DNA of 64,000 bases, taken from the NCBI GenBank assembly GCA_021904315.1, contig CM038923.1:10732038-10796037 (forward strand), written 5' to 3'. Of this stretch, positions 1 to 13,911 are shown one piece after another. Made by a program: the position numbers and the translations under genes. This DNA is from Sphagnum magellanicum. Lineage: Eukaryota; Streptophyta; Sphagnopsida; Sphagnales; Sphagnaceae. Position 1 is the first letter of the stretch; each line of letters starts with the position of its first letter. The notes below the pieces were generated by a model. The model searched no databases, was not told the DNA's origin, and saw only the letters and a program-made list of their open reading frames with translations.

Positions 1-3000
1 TTTTAGTTGCAAATTAAATAGGGTGTCATGTACCTTGCGATCGAAAACGGATCATTTCGGTCACAATCTAGACATGGGGTGACCTATCTAGCCAAAAATC
101 ACTTTGTCAATATTTTCCATGTGGCAAATGATCTTGACATGTGTTAGTTATGAGGTTATTAAATACGTGTTCATTAATTATGGCCCATGGGTAAACAATA
201 GGAATAAAAAATGTTCCAAAAAATTTACTATGTAAATGTTAACCTATGTGTTGAGATCATTGCAAAAACCAATGCATTCAAACTAACACCGATGTGACAA
301 CCAACATGAAAATGACACATCACATTGGTTTTTAGAACCTTGCTTGATATATCAAATTTAGAAATGCAAACAAAAAAGGGATTAATTTCATATTATAAGA
401 AAAAAGAATAACATCATTGAAAAAAAATGTGGATGCAAACCATGTTATTGTTGCAAAAACATTTGAAAAGGAAGTGAACAATTCAATAACAAAGAATATG
501 TTTATATTCTTTCATAAAGGATGACGTGTAATAGAAAGAACTTTTCAAAGAGCTTGGTCTCTTGATTGTGAAAAACAATTTACCTATGTAGTTTGTGGAA
601 AACATTTGGTTTAAGTGTCTAGCATTCAATAACTATGTCCAAGAATTCATTTCCAAGTTCAAAAAGGTAATTTTCATAATATTTATTATCATGTTCAATG
701 GAAAATATTAATAAATTATATGTTCTATCAACCTTGGTAAAATTTACAATTGATTTTTGAATGCCAAAAGGAATCCATGATGTGTTTGCTTTGGTTATTA
801 ATTTTTTGGTGGGAGTTAATTGGTAGTCAAAACATATTGTCGCCATTAAATTGTTTGAAATTACCAAAAAATATTTGGCTTGAAGTTTGACATATTTATT
901 AGATGGAATTCTAGGAAAATGCATTATTAGATGGTTCATTTTTAAAGAAAAAAATAATCAACAAAAATCCATTTTATCATACCATTGGTTAAAAGGTAAA
1001 AATCCATGTAACAAAAGCAATAATATCCATATTAATAGGACTTGAAATAAATATTCCAAATGTTTATACCTTTTAGTTTTATTGTTTTAAAATTTGAGGA
1101 TAGACAACAATGTTAAGAACTTATGAAAATATGTTTCAATTTTGGCCATAAAAAATCCTTAGTTAAAATTTGGTTATGATTTCTAAAGGAAGGATTTCAC
1201 ATAAAAATTTATCATTTCATTTTACACCATATACTAAGACATTATAAATAATTTGAGATGAAACTGAATATGAACCTTTTAATTTTCTACTATTCCAATT
1301 AGCCAACCAATTCATATTTTTTGACTTCAAAAGTCTATTGTTAAAAATGAGTGTATTTTTTTTTTCTTCAATTACATAGGTCTCTTCATAAGCAAGTTGT
1401 TACAAGGTGCCAATTGACTAAATGTAAATTATATTATTCATTAATAGTGTCCAAGGAAAGGACACCTTGCAAAAATGGACATGCCAACAAAAGTGAGCCA
1501 CCATATTGTGCATTTACCTGACCATCAACATTTGCATCCCTTGGTAGAGTTTGAAAGTAGTTTTGTTGACCAAAGACTTAATGAAGATTATCATTTGGAT
1601 ACCTTTGAGCAAATTGCAAATACAAACGAACTAGCAAAAAAAGATCTTGTCAACATGAAACTTTTCATTTTCAAATAGTACCAAGTGGATGTGAAAGGCA
1701 TCAATATTTTCTTCAATGGTGGGAGACACATGAATCAATGTTTCCTTTTTTTCCCCTTATGTTATTACATTAATCACAAAAGAAGTTTATAAAAAGATCC
1801 TTAAGGACTATGCTTAGGAGTTTTGAAAAGTTTTTAAGAAGATCCAAAAAATATGTATAAATTTTTTTACAAACATTAAAAGAACTTTTTAAAGGACTTA
1901 GGGTCAAAACACGTAACTAAGAGCCAAAAAGGGCGTTGGATGTTAGAGATAATTAGTCAAAATCAGACATTCATTTTTTTATTACCATTTACAACCATAG
2001 TAATCATGGCAAATTAGTCATTTTTCCCTCATATAAATGTCAAGGAACTTAAAGTAAAAATTCATTCAATCCAATTTTAAGTTTTGGTTTTAATTTAGAA
2101 CGTTTGAAAATGTACACCTATTGCATTAAATGGAGTCAATTTTGCAAAGAACTATCAAAAGGACTCATATAATAAAAGAATTTTCATTGAAAAATATATA
2201 GATGATAAGAACATATTAGCCACATTCAAAAATCAATCGTATTTTAAAACTTTTTAAAACTTTAAAAATTCAAAAAATGTTTCGAAATTACTTCAAAATT
2301 TCAGAGCTTCAAGAGTCCTTTACCACATATAAATGGGTTATAATGTACATGATGTATGAAGAAAAGTTATAGCTTAGAGTATAATAAACTTAAAGAATTT
2401 GAATTTTTAATTTTTGGTGATGAATTAAATTTTTTATCATTTTTCAAGATGAAACATGAATATGTAAGGAGTCTATACACTTTTAAAGATTCATATTTAT
2501 TCAATAATGACTAACAAAAAAAATGTGATGCATTGGGGAACATTTAAATATTTTTTGGAACAAGTTACAAAAAAATTCATTCAAAAATTCATTTGCATGT
2601 AAACGTTTTTTTGGGAAAAAAGACATGCAGTCCTTTTCCAAAGTAATCCCCTTGGCTCCTAGTTATAGGTTTGACCCCTTAATTAGTGTAACCTTCTAAA
2701 ATAATTATCAATAGAAATTTATTAAAAACTTGGTTCAAGGAAACTTTTAGAAAAATGATTCACATAAGTTTCTAGAATACATAGTTGACAAAAACTTGTA
2801 GAAAACATGGTTGGTAGTAGTTTTAATTAAAAGACATGGTTAGTGAAGGTTTGTAGAAGGATTAGTAGGCACGAATTTCTAGAAGGTGAACTTATAAAAA
2901 ATTCCATATAACATAAATAGAAGGGTTAAGTGCACCATCCTTATATTTTGTTAATGCAAGTTGTGGCCTTAATTTATACTCTTAATTTAACATGTATGTC

Positions 3001-3924
3001 TAACTTGCATCATGCTTTGTTTAAGTAGGGTGCCAATCCTTTAAGGCGACATAAAAATAATATCTTGAGTAACTTTTGTAGTTTTTTTATGGAAATTTCA
3101 AAATGATAACAATTTAAAAATGATTATAACATTGTTTTAAATGGAAAATTAAGCACAATAAGAAAATCATGATTTCAAAAGGTGAATTAGATGCAATTGG
3201 TTTTGCATGGTATTTTATAGGTATTTTACGTTTGTCCAAAACATCACACCTTCATTGCATCATACGAAAATAATATGTTACATAAATCACTTTGTGCAAC
3301 AAATTAAGCCATGAATAGGTAACATATATATGTGCATTGGCCCTAATAGAATCAACAACAACCCACTATAATCTTTACAATTTGACTGAATTGAAAAAAT
3401 TATCCACCTTTCAAAATGCCCCTTTTTGTAATCTATGACATTGTGTCACCTCTTTATCTATTCAAAATGATTTGTACTAACATCCTATAAAGTTTTCAAA
3501 TAAAAACTTTATTGGTTCAGTGCCATAATGACCAATTTGTTGATTTATGTGGATTACAAGAAAACAAGGGTTTTTTTACTGGAAAAATTGCTCAATAGGT
3601 ATCCCAAATGACCCCTATCCAACTTGAACAAGGTGCCATATTGGACAAGTCATTTTGGACCAAGCCATTTTAATTGGGTCTTTTTGGTTGGTTTTTTTTA
3701 TTGAATTTTTTTACTGTTGTTTTTACTCATCAACAATATTTTGATAGTAATTATATATGATTTTATTTTAAAATAATCATAACATATATATATATATATA
3801 TAAATTTAGCCACTTGCATTATTTAATTTAAGCTAGGTGGCCACCTTTAGACCTACTTGTCTAGGCAACCTAAGTTAGTTATTTAAGCCACATAAAGCCA
3901 AGGTAGTTTAGGTAACCAATGTTG
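1..3924. other. AT-rich non-coding sequence, no gene recognised
   Basis: I see no supported gene here. The reading frames are short, AT-driven and without recognisable motifs. The longest candidate, 67 codons near 1,475-1,678, has a faint look of a hAT transposase tail but nothing diagnostic. The stretch holds homopolymer runs and an (AT)n tract at about 3,784-3,802. Confidence 0.6.
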
Positions 3925-3996
3925 TATGTGCGAGGACTTGAACTCCTCACCTCCACTTTGGGGAATCAAATTTTTACCATTGGATTACCACTTCAA
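3925..3996 (-). repeat. tRNA-derived SINE head (box A and box B)
   Basis: On the minus strand this reads like the 5' head of a tRNA-derived SINE. The box B region forms a canonical T-arm: 5-bp stem GAGGA/TCCTC around the loop GTTCAAG (3,932-3,948). Upstream in the minus direction, TGGTAATCCAATGG fills the box A position. There is no full cloverleaf or anticodon arm, so it is not a functional tRNA. A related, shorter copy appears near 12,371-12,420. The 3' tail and target duplications were not found. Confidence 0.5.
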
Positions 3997-6900
3997 AAAT
4001 TGAAATAATTTGTTAACATATTGTAATAAACTTGATTGAACTTTTTGTTTTGATGTACATACTGTAACATTCATCAATGAACTTCAATATTTTTGTATTA
4101 CATATTTAAGTAGGAGGTTATACCATGTACCAAGTATCTACTTAGATAACATGTAGGTACTTACACCTAGTAGGCTAATACATACCATTAACTCAATTAA
4201 TAAATAATTAATAAAAATAAAAAGCAATGATTGATTAATTACTATCAATTATAATAAATAATAAAATAAAATAAAATAAAAGATTAATAGTTTATTATTT
4301 CCCATTAATTACTAAATATTTAAATATAAATAATAATAATATACTATTAATGATTGATTTTTAAAATTTAAATTATTGGTGATTGATTATTGATTAATTA
4401 ATTAATATGAATTAATAATTATTGATAATTTTATATTGAATACCATTAAATATTGTAAATTACTATCAAGTATTAACCAAAAAAATTAGATAAAATTAAT
4501 AATTCAATAATAGTAATTAATCAATTAACAACTTGATGGATAAATTAGTTCTTGATTATTAATTAACATTTATTTGGTGACTAATTAATTATATAAAATA
4601 TTAATCATAAATTATGGAATATTAACTATCAATTGTTAAATATAAGTTAATTAATGTATTAAGTTTAAGTACCTATATGTGCCTAAAAGTAACATGTATG
4701 TATCATATTAAATTTTATAAGTACCTACTAGGTGTAATATGCCTAACTTAAGGCCTATTAGCTATGAACTTAAGTTTGGTATGTACCCTAAGCAAAATAA
4801 ACTTGTAGGTGAAATAGACAAATTAATATGGTTGATTTGATTAAGTGCCAAATTAGACTGGCCATTTTGACTAATTGTAAATCACAATGGTTATTGAATG
4901 TGGTCAATTTGACTAAGCCTTGGTCATCTTCGTGGACCTCTAACCTTTTTTAACAGATGTTTAGTTTGTTGCGTGATTAAAAAAGTCACTTTAGTCAAAT
5001 GTTTCAATCAAAAGTAATTCGTGTTTTTCATGCTTTACGCCTTTAATCAAAACGACCATTCCCCTTGGTCAATGTGGACATTTTAGTCAAGTTGGACCTT
5101 CTGAAAAGTCACATTTTCTTGTAGTCCAATGTGGTATTTTCCTTATTCCTTCTTGAATATTGTGAAATACTTGTTCGAGATAATAAGAGGCACCATGCAT
5201 CTATTGAATTGTGGTCCCCTAATTGGTCACTATACAAAATACAAGTTATGTGGATTCATTAAAACTAAATTTTTTTCTCGATTATGGCCTTTATTTTGCA
5301 ACTAACCCATGGGTATTCCAAAATACAAAAGCCATTGGATACTTTATTGTTTTTGTGCCACCCTAAAGGACTAACACCCATTAATAAAATCATTTAATTT
5401 TTGTTCATTGTTTGTATTATTGTCTTGTCCCTGACACCTTTCTTGTCAAATGTTAGGAATTGTTGAATCATTCATTGAAATGGAAAGGATTTTTCCTTAG
5501 TTAATTTTTAAACTAATATTAAGAAATGTCATTTACAAACAAAAAATTTAAAGAAGTTAATATTTATGAGAAGTCTAGTGATATTTTGAAAACCCATTTA
5601 ATACAAATTTCAAATTTTGGTACCATGCCCAAGTCTATAAAAATTTGATTAAGAAAAAAAAGAACCAAACAAGTTTTTCAAATCCTATGTGAAAACTAGA
5701 TTCAATAGTTTTCAACAAAATGAATATTGCCCAATATTAGTTTGGATTAATGTTTGGCAAGTATTCTAGAAATTGAACTGAACCCCTATTGGGTATCATG
5801 GAGGTTCTTAAGGTTCATAATCAAAGTTTTCTAAAAATCAAATGAACAATTTTAATATAGAACCATGGTTTTCAAAAAATTGAAAAAGTAAAATATTCAC
5901 CCATGGAATTGCCAAATGTTTTTGAAGTTTTTAAAAGAACTTTGAATTGATGGTTTTTTTTAAAAATCAATTTCTTCATAAACTTGGAACTAGTAGTTTC
6001 CAAATTTTGAGATATATTAGAAACTAAAATTAGTAGGCATTCACAAAATCAAATACCCACCCTACACTAGATTCATCGTAGCATCACATATTGACATTAA
6101 AAATAGACCATGGAATATAATATCTTGAAGGAACAAGAACAAGAGGGGAAAGGAAGGAGGAAACTTTGTAAACACCATTAATACAACAACACAGGGTTGG
6201 AGGAAACTAAAGTGGGATAAAAGGAACAAATATGGCAATAGCCTAAAGGTACAAATGTTTTTCTTTCTAAAAGCAAAGCAACAACCATTAGCACACCATT
6301 GATTGGAAGCCAATTATGTACAAGAAAATGGGCACCTTATTGGTTTATATTATGGTTTGTAAGCACCTTAAACATGTCATGTAATAGTTAGCAAGGCATC
6401 CCATCCTTGAAATTAATGGGTTCACATGCATATACTTGTCTTTATTTTAGTATCATATTCACTTGTATTCATACAAACATAAGCATTATTGGCACCCCCC
6501 ATAATCAACCCTTGCCATGTTAGCAAAAAGTGCAAGGTGAGATTCAATTAAATAAGGGATTGGAACATGGTAGGAATATTCCATTATTATTTGTTATTAT
6601 TTTCTTCATGTTCAGCAAAATAGGCTATTTGTTTATTTTTAGTTTTTGAACCACTTAAGGTATCAATATCAATTTTTTCTTAAAAAAGATTCATTGGACA
6701 ACACGAAGTCTTGTTCTCTTGCATTACCAAAATTTAATAAGATAACACTAAAAATGGACATTTTCATTATTTAACCTAGTTAGTTTTTATGTAAAATAAT
6801 TAGTCAATTAAGACATTTTTAGTGGGTCATTTCAAATAGTCACATGTTGCACAAAGAAATTTCATAATTATATTTATAATCAAAATTTTGAAATCCTAAG

Positions 6901-7104
6901 ATTTTCTAAAACATTTCAAGCAATTTGGTCCCAATTTTTTTAATTTCGAAAAATCTAACCACATGGCATCCAACAATCATAGCATTGTGTTGTCCATCAC
7001 CATAAACAAATGTCATTCATATTTTCAAAATGATAATTCATTTGTACATATTATATAGATATACACACATGTACACATATGTGTGTTTGTACCTGTGTAT
7101 GCAT
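3997..7104. other. AT-rich non-coding sequence
   Basis: No gene is supported. The stretch from 4,190 to 4,660 is almost pure A/T built from TTAATTA-like words. The rest is ordinary AT-rich sequence with TAGGTAC-like words around 4,100-4,180 and 4,670-4,770. An 83-codon reading frame at 6,062-6,313 has no motif and biased composition. Confidence 0.55.
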
Positions 7105-7172
7105 TTGCACAAATTTGAACCCATAATTTCATGGAAGAAATGTCAGTGCCTTAACCATCAAGGGACATAAGT
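7105..7172 (-). repeat. tRNA-derived SINE head
   Basis: The minus strand carries TGATGGTTAAGGC in the box A position and GGGTTCAAAT in the box B position, about 37 bases apart. That is the normal internal Pol III promoter spacing of tRNA-derived SINEs. The spacer is not tRNA-like enough to be a gene. The body and tail of the element were not delimited. Confidence 0.5.
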
Positions 7173-8224
7173 TCTTTTGTAAATTAAGGGGCAAAGTTTT
7201 ACTTTAACTTGTTCAATGAGAAATTTGTTAGAAATCCGCACTTTGACATGCATTTTTAAAATCAAAATGTATTGAAACAAAACAATAAATGTATGATCTT
7301 GAAGCTTATTCAAATATATATTCAGAAAATTAATTATAATTTTAAAACTTTCACATTAAAGTGTCAAAAATGTTATTGAAAGAACTATAGTTTGAACAAC
7401 TCAATTTTACTATTTCTACACAACTTATTTTGCTCACTTTGAAACCTTGCTCAAACATTACATTCAAGATCATAAACTCAAAATTTAAAGATGAATTTCA
7501 CTATTAGAGTACATTCCTTAATTTTTTGAATTGATTATAAAATTTATATCTATAAAAATATTTACTATTAATTCACACATGTAAAATGATTTCAATACAT
7601 TTTTTTGTCATTGTAGATGTTCTAAAAAAACATTTATCTAATAACTCTTTTTTTTAAAATTACAATGTGTAAACCATAGGTATAAATAATGAAAATATGA
7701 TTAAATGCAAGTTGCATTATAAAATTTGGATATTTAAAAAAAAGTATCAATGATATTTAATTATATATATATAATGAATTAACATTACATAACCTTGGAT
7801 TAATCTAAAACATTTCCCTGACCACAATGTTTTAGTAAATTATATGTAATGGTTGAATTCAAAGGAATGATTATATTTCATAGTTTTTATTATAAAATTT
7901 AAAATTAATTTGATTATTAAAGTACATTCCACACTTTTTTTAATGATTATAAATTTTATATTTATGAAAATAATTACAATTATTATTCATGTAAAATGAT
8001 TTTAAATGTTTCAACATATTTTCTACCATCCTAAATGTTTGAAAATCATAATTTATTTTTTCTCTATTATTTTTTTATAATATATAAGTTGAAGGTATAA
8101 ATAATGAAAGTAGGAGTTAATGCAAGTGGCATCATATTGTTTAGTTATTCTAAAGGAGTTATATTTAGATATCAAAATTTCAAATCGATAGTCTATATTA
8201 TGGTTGTTTTAGGAAATTTGTTAT
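7173..8224. other. AT-rich non-coding sequence
   Basis: No gene or clear element is visible. There are two loosely similar segments (around 7,600-7,740 and 8,000-8,130), each running from a TGTAAAATGATTT-type word through a run of T to AAGGTATAAATAATGAAA. They suggest an old, degenerate local duplication. Confidence 0.4.
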
Positions 8225-8990
8225 ATAACTTAAATGGTAATCATCCATAAGAAGATGTGGAAAAAATGGTGATCATGAATACAAATATTTAAGAAAATAT
8301 AACTATAAACCAAATAATAAATAAAAATATTTAATGAAATTTTTATATTTATGGCTACAGATTGAAAACAATGTATAAATATTTGGTGATTTAAAAAATA
8401 TTTGTAAATGATTTTGGGTTATTTTGGGTTTGGATATGATCTTGATGTAAGTCATTCATTTCCCTTTCAACCCACATAGCTTCTCTATTTAAATAACCCA
8501 ATCTCTCTACATAAATCCTCATAATGTGAATGATCAATGTATCGAATAATATTTCTACTACCTTTAATCCTCAATTCAAGAAATGCCAACTAAATCATTT
8601 AGAGCACATTTGGAGCACGTACATACCTTCATGTTTGCAAAGTGAATCATATTGGTAACAAGATCTTTGGGTGATGTGGCAACATTGCACAAGTCTAAAT
8701 TTGAACTATTTTGGTAATTTTGGAAACATGTGGATGGATGATAATGTATCATGTTGGATGGATGAAACATAGTGTAACAAGTTATAATTTTGGTCCAACT
8801 TTGCCAATACCATAGTACCTTTTTAGGTTCGACAATTATTAAATTATTTTTGGAAATTATCTTGAATTTCTTTAAAATTATCAAATTGAATTGTCATTTT
8901 TTTTATAAATTAAAAAGGAGGATTTGTTTGAAAGTTTATTTCATTATATTAAAGGGTTAAAGTCTAGGAAGCCTACCAAAAAAGCTCACC
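8225..8990 (+). repeat. Dispersed repeat family R1, diverged copy
   Basis: This segment shares ordered landmarks with 40,536-41,190: TGGTGATCAT, ATAACTATAAACCA, GGCTACA.ATTGAAAAC, then TAGTACC.TTTTAGGTTCG, and finally AAGCCTACCAAAAAAGCTC. The landmarks keep their order and rough spacing but the sequence between them is diverged and of unequal length. The family is otherwise unidentified. It has no coding potential, so it could be a non-autonomous element. Confidence 0.4.
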
Positions 8991-9249
8991 ATATTTAATT
9001 CTGAAATTTAAAATTATTATTTTTTAATTACCAAAGTAGAATTCGAAAAATTAAATAATTATTTGGCACTTGAGTGCCAAATTTGGTACTATGCTAGATG
9101 ATTATTTAAAATTCAATATCTCCCTTATCTTAAGTGCAAAACTTATGAAATAAATTTCATTAAATTCCAATTGTTGACAAATTTATAACATTATCAAATA
9201 TGCAACCTAATTCCTTTGAATTTTTTTTTGATTTTTTTATTGTAAAAAT

Positions 9250-9770
9250 GCTTAGTGTTTTAGGATTAATAACATACCTAGATAATAACATGGTCCTTTA
9301 AGTATAGGTTATTAAATATTTGAAAATTTAATAAAAGGCTAGTAGCTAACCTATAGCTATAGAAAGCTCAATATTGAATTAAACCTATGCAAACTCACTA
9401 ATAAAAAGCTTGCATAGGTCTAGGTCTAGCCTTTAGGCCTAGATGCCATGTGGCCTAGGTCTACACCTAGCCTAAACACCATGCCATTTAAATCTTGGCT
9501 TAATTAATTAGGTGTCACTTGGCCTATGCTTAAAGTTATTTATGTGTCAAGCATGGCATTCCATAGGCTTAGGCATGGCTAATTAGGTGTCACATGGCAT
9601 GGCCTAAATTTAGGTGATTCATAGCTTAGTTCAAAGCCTACCTTGGGTGCCACATAAGACATTTAATTAACCTAAGGTGGTTAGACCTAGTTTAACCAAG
9701 CCTAAATGCCATGTAGTTAGCTAATAATTACTAGTTTCAACTAAGATCATATTATAATATTATTAAATTT
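9250..9770. repeat. GCCTA/TAGGC-rich low-complexity tract
   Basis: The sequence is dominated by overlapping CCTAGG, GCCTA, TAGGTGTCAC and GGCATGGC words in both orientations. It looks like a decayed simple repeat or self-complementary array. No coding frame is supported. Confidence 0.45.
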
Positions 9771-10689
9771 ATTAATTATTATAAGTATATGAATGTAATT
9801 AACCTAGCCTAGAACTAATTACAATAATGATAATATTATTTTTATTGTTATTATCATCGCCTATTGGCTATTATTATCTACAATAATCAATAAATAGATT
9901 AAGCTAGTTAGTTATTATAAGCAGTAGTTGTTCTAATAGTTTAGTAATTGGGAACTAGATACCTAAAACCACCCAACACTAAACATAAGCCTAAGTCACT
10001 GAACATTTTTCAATACCTTTTTCATTCTTTAACAAAATTGAACAATTTTTTATGTCATTGGAAGTGTAAACTGGAGGATTACAAATGTTTTGTAAGCACC
10101 AAAAACAAAAGAGCAATGGAGAAAGCACAAGAAAAGGAGGAGACAAGTGATATTTTATATTAAATTTTTTGAAGAAATATCTTAGACCCTCTTTAGTTTC
10201 AAGCGCCAAATCTTCCTCATATTTAGTTTATTTTCTGTGATCTAAAAACTTAAGGTGTGTCAACTAAGGATCTACAAGAGATCTTTCGCTAGAAAAAATC
10301 AAGGTTTTTTCAATTAGTTTCAATGACTAATTTCTAGTTGTAGACATCATTTGCGACTATATTTCCTTTAGTTGCAAACAATATTAGTCATAAATGACAA
10401 CCATTCATGGATGGAAAGAAGAGACAACAAAATATATGTTCATCCATTGATCCACTATATATGTATTGTCACTTGCAACTAGTTTGCAATTAATTTGGTT
10501 TACATTGTGCTCTTGTGGTATACTACCATGTGTCACTAATTTAATATATTTTCAATATTATTATTCTATTTATGAAATTATGAAATAATCTAAAACATCC
10601 AATTTATATGTTTGGATGGTTTTTAATTGTGGCATGTGGCACAATCAAAATGTGCCATGTGGCATATTAATTCAATTTGTTCAAAATCA

Positions 10690-10850
10690 ATTTAAGTAAG
10701 TATGTAAGAAGGTCAAACTAGGTAGGTAGGTAGGATCTACCTACCTACCTACTTAAGCTAGATATCTACTTAGGTAAGTAGATAGGTAAATAGTTAGAGG
10801 TTAATAAGTTGATTAGGGAGGTAGGGTAGCTATGAGGTAGGTACATAAAT
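10690..10850. repeat. TAGG/CCTA microsatellite with perfect hairpin
   Basis: A (TAGG)n run switches directly into a (CCTA)n run. Positions 10,719-10,732 and 10,738-10,751 form a perfect 14-bp stem around a 5-base loop. Degenerate TAGGTAAG words continue to about 10,850. Confidence 0.7.
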
Positions 10851-12370
10851 TATTATTTTAAAATTTGGGTTAAGCCTTTTAATTGGCTCATTCCATATGG
10901 CCCATTTTTTGAATTCAAAAATGTGAGGCAAAAACCTTCTATATATACTTTCCAGGATGAGAATTCAAGACAAGCCTTGTGGAATAAATTTCGAACTTGG
11001 AGCTTATTTGCAAATTGTTTTGCAATTAGAAAGTTTAATTGCAAACTAATTCCAAGTATACAATTTATTCCAAATCTTTTATCTTAAAATCTTTATGTTT
11101 GTAAATTATACACTTCAATAGATAAATGATTAACTAAGTACTTAATTAATTACCTAATAAATTGCTTGACTAAATCATTAACCAAAAAAAATAGACTAAT
11201 TACACATAGTGATAATTCATAAATAAAGTTTATTTACATAATTATAGAATTAACTAATTAATTAAAATATGATTCGATATATAAAAATGAAGATTCAATT
11301 CATTTAAAATGTTAATTATTACGTAATATAATATCTTATTAAATAATAACTCTATTTTTATTCAAAATATTAAATATTAATGTAAAATTTTATGTTAAAA
11401 TTATTTTTATTTTTTCAAATAAATTTGTATTGGTTACAAATAAAATAACTTATTTTAATTCAATTACTATGGTTATAGTAATTAAGTTGATTATTTTAAT
11501 TGTAGTAAAATTATTTTGAATATTTTGAATATTTTGAATATATAATATTTAAAAATATAAATGTATATTTTAATTTATTTTAATATAATCATGGAATTAC
11601 AATAATTACATCAAATAATCTTTTTGTTTAAAAATTACTATGCATATTTACTTTCAATTATAAAATATATAGTTATTTCAATTAATGTATAACTATTATA
11701 ATTATAGTGACTTTACAATAATGTTAGATTAATTGTAGTAATTAGTTTTACTATAATTATTGGAATTATTTATGACTAATAGATCATAATAATTTTTGTA
11801 AAAATATTACCATTATGCATAACCCATCATATACACATGTACATCTTAATATGCACCCATATAGTAGTGAGTAGAATACATATAATACACTATTCAAAAC
11901 CCATACACTTTATAATACGCAAAATACACTTTGAATAAACATAAGGTTGTAATTCATTTACCACATTTGCAACTAGTGGGACATAGATTGGTCTTCTTGG
12001 ATGAATACCATGTTATAAATTGTCCAAGGAAGAATGAATAAAACATTAGTTGCAAGGTAGTTGGAATGTAGTTGCAAGCACAACCAAATGCAAAAAATAA
12101 TTGTAGAAATAACCAATGATAGTTGCAAACGACAAATAGTCGCAAGTAATCACATTGATTGGTTAAAAAAACCTAGTTTGTTTTTAGGGTTTGTACTCAA
12201 AAAGCAAAAAAGTAATGACCAAATAATTTAATTTCAAAATCCAAAATTGTTTTAACATGTTTATCACCAAACATGAACCCCATTACACAAAACAACCCAT
12301 GCATATCCTCTTCCTTGACCAAATTGAAAATTTGTTGTAACTTTGAAAACATTGAAGGCCACAAATATTA
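10851..12370. other. AT-rich non-coding sequence
   Basis: No gene is supported. From 11,100 to 11,800 the sequence is almost entirely A/T with TAATTA words. The short frames in this interval carry no motif. Confidence 0.5.
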
Positions 12371-12420
12371 TTTGAGTGGTAAAAACAAAGGAAAAATTTG
12401 TGAGGATTTGACCTCCTTTG
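12371..12420 (+). repeat. Possible SINE head related to the copy near 3.9 kb
   Basis: AGTGGTAAAAACAAAGG, AAAAATTT and a T-arm-like GAGG-ATTTGAC-CTCC follow the same order as the minus-strand element near 3.93 kb, with about 18 bases deleted between. Box B is degenerate (ATTTGAC for GTTCAAG), so this is a decayed family member at best. Confidence 0.35.
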
Positions 12421-12545
12421 AAATTTGAAATTTATGGTCATAAATGTTTACCTTAATTGAAATTAAATTGCAACCTAATTGCAATTAAATTATAACTAGG
12501 GTGTAACTACAAATTTTATGTTATATTGATTGTCATAGTGTCACC

Positions 12546-13338
12546 AAAAAGGAGAGGGACCAAACAACAACCAGACCCCTCAAGTTGATCTCACTTTGAC
12601 AGAACGAGAATCAAGCAATCACACCTCAAAGAAACATCATAGCAACATCCAGGCAGCTAGATTCACACAAGAGATTCATTATTGGAAAAAGAAAAATCTT
12701 TCCGGAGCCTCTGCAAATGCGGCTCCCACACAGAATCTCAAGGACCAAAACATATAGTTCGAATTTCACACAGATCCTTGTCCACACAAGCTTCCTCTAG
12801 CTACAGAACGTTCATCAGTTGTCTAACAACTGTTCAGACACAATTGACTTGACTTTCACCAGATTCAGGAGCTAGCCATCCACTAGTCACTAACGTAGCA
12901 AAAGAAATCAGCAACTAGCCATCTTCTGAGCTCCTCAGCATCTTCCAAAAACTTCTACCTCACCTCAGTTCACCTCCACCTTCCAAGACAAATCCTTTCT
13001 TCTACTATGCCCTCTCTCTGAACTCCCTAGCTCGATCTGCCTTCCTCCCAAAAAAAACTAGGACTCTTCGCTCCATTGCAGTTCTCCTCCTCATTGAATT
13101 GTTAGCTCCGGGGCCATCATGCATCCTAACCACCTTGAATCATAAAAGCCAGCACGTCCTTTGCCATAATTTTGTGCCGTCCTCCTCAAGTGTGGTGAGC
13201 ATCCATGATCACACCAGAGTAGCTGCCATGCATAGTTGCAGTAATGAGACGTAATGCGCAGCCAACCAAGTGACAGTGTAAAAATCAGGATCAGAATCAG
13301 CGTAGCTCCATTGTTTGGTCACCCCATGTCCGGTTACA
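12546..13338 (-). mobile_element. 3' LTR of Ty3/gypsy retrotransposon
   Basis: This roughly 790-bp repeat matches 21,221-22,837 once an 821-bp nested insertion there is removed. In element sense it starts TGTAACC and ends near CTCTCCTTTT. Differences between the two LTRs run at a few per cent, so insertion is not recent. The outer edge is uncertain by a few bases because ACCAAAA continues the match on both sides. I found no matching 5-bp target duplication outside the two LTRs. Confidence 0.85.
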
Positions 13339-13357
13339 TATGTCACCCCTCCGTTCC
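13339..13357 (-). promoter_or_regulatory. Polypurine tract region
   Basis: Directly upstream of the 3' LTR in element sense lies GGAACGGAGGGG followed by TGACATA and then the LTR start TGTAACC. A purine-rich block at this place is the expected plus-strand primer site of an LTR retrotransposon. Confidence 0.6.
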
Positions 13358-13380
13358 TTGAAAAGTTGAGTCCTTCAGCT

Positions 13381-13911
13381 TCATTCTTGTTGGACATAAT
13401 AAATTTGAAGATCACGACGAGACCTCTCCCACTGGCGCCCATCAGCACCCTGAATAATGCAAATTCGACTGCCTTCCTCAAATTCCAGATTTCCCTTTCC
13501 GTCAGTGTGCCCAACGAACAGGTACGAACCTTCCCAACTGGCAGTAAGAGCTCTCCTCTTGCCTGGTTTCTTCATTTTCACCATTGTCTCACCTACAACC
13601 AGGCCCTCAAAGACATGCTTACCTCTCCTGGTCGCATAGGTCACCCTTTGCTTCTTCTGCGCTTGTTCTATATTGAACAATACATTCTTGTGTATGCTTG
13701 CAATGAGCTTCATCTTTTGCAGAAATTGTGCAGCCATAGCTTCAACGCCAATGTTGTCATCAGTCTCATCAGTAAGTGCTTGCAGGTAGTTGTCCACCCT
13801 AAGACGAGGTGTTCGACCAGTTAGGATCATGTATGGTGAGAATTTGGTGCTAGACTGAATCCCACACCTATATCCAAATAATACCTTGGCCAAATCCAAA
13901 TAATAATTCAT
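13381..13911 (-). pseudogene. Integrase C-terminal part (gypsy pol)
   Basis: This 176-codon frame continues the integrase of the neighbouring frame after a frameshift. It begins with the end of the catalytic domain (KVLFGYRCGIQSSTKFSPY, the usual YNTSVHSSTGFSP-like segment). It ends with a module reading RALTASWEGSYLFVG, a degenerate GPY/F-type integrase tail with S for P. No chromodomain follows: the frame stops at YYVQQE about 40 bases before the polypurine tract. That argues against a typical chromovirus with a terminal chromodomain, though loss by decay cannot be excluded. Confidence 0.75.

Noticed and set aside
1475-1678. 67-codon frame resembling a hAT transposase tail
   Set aside because: Only a vague match (ELAKKDLV); no LPVATASVER-type motif follows in any frame.
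3925-3996. Functional tRNA gene
   Set aside because: A T-arm is present but no acceptor stem or anticodon arm can be formed.
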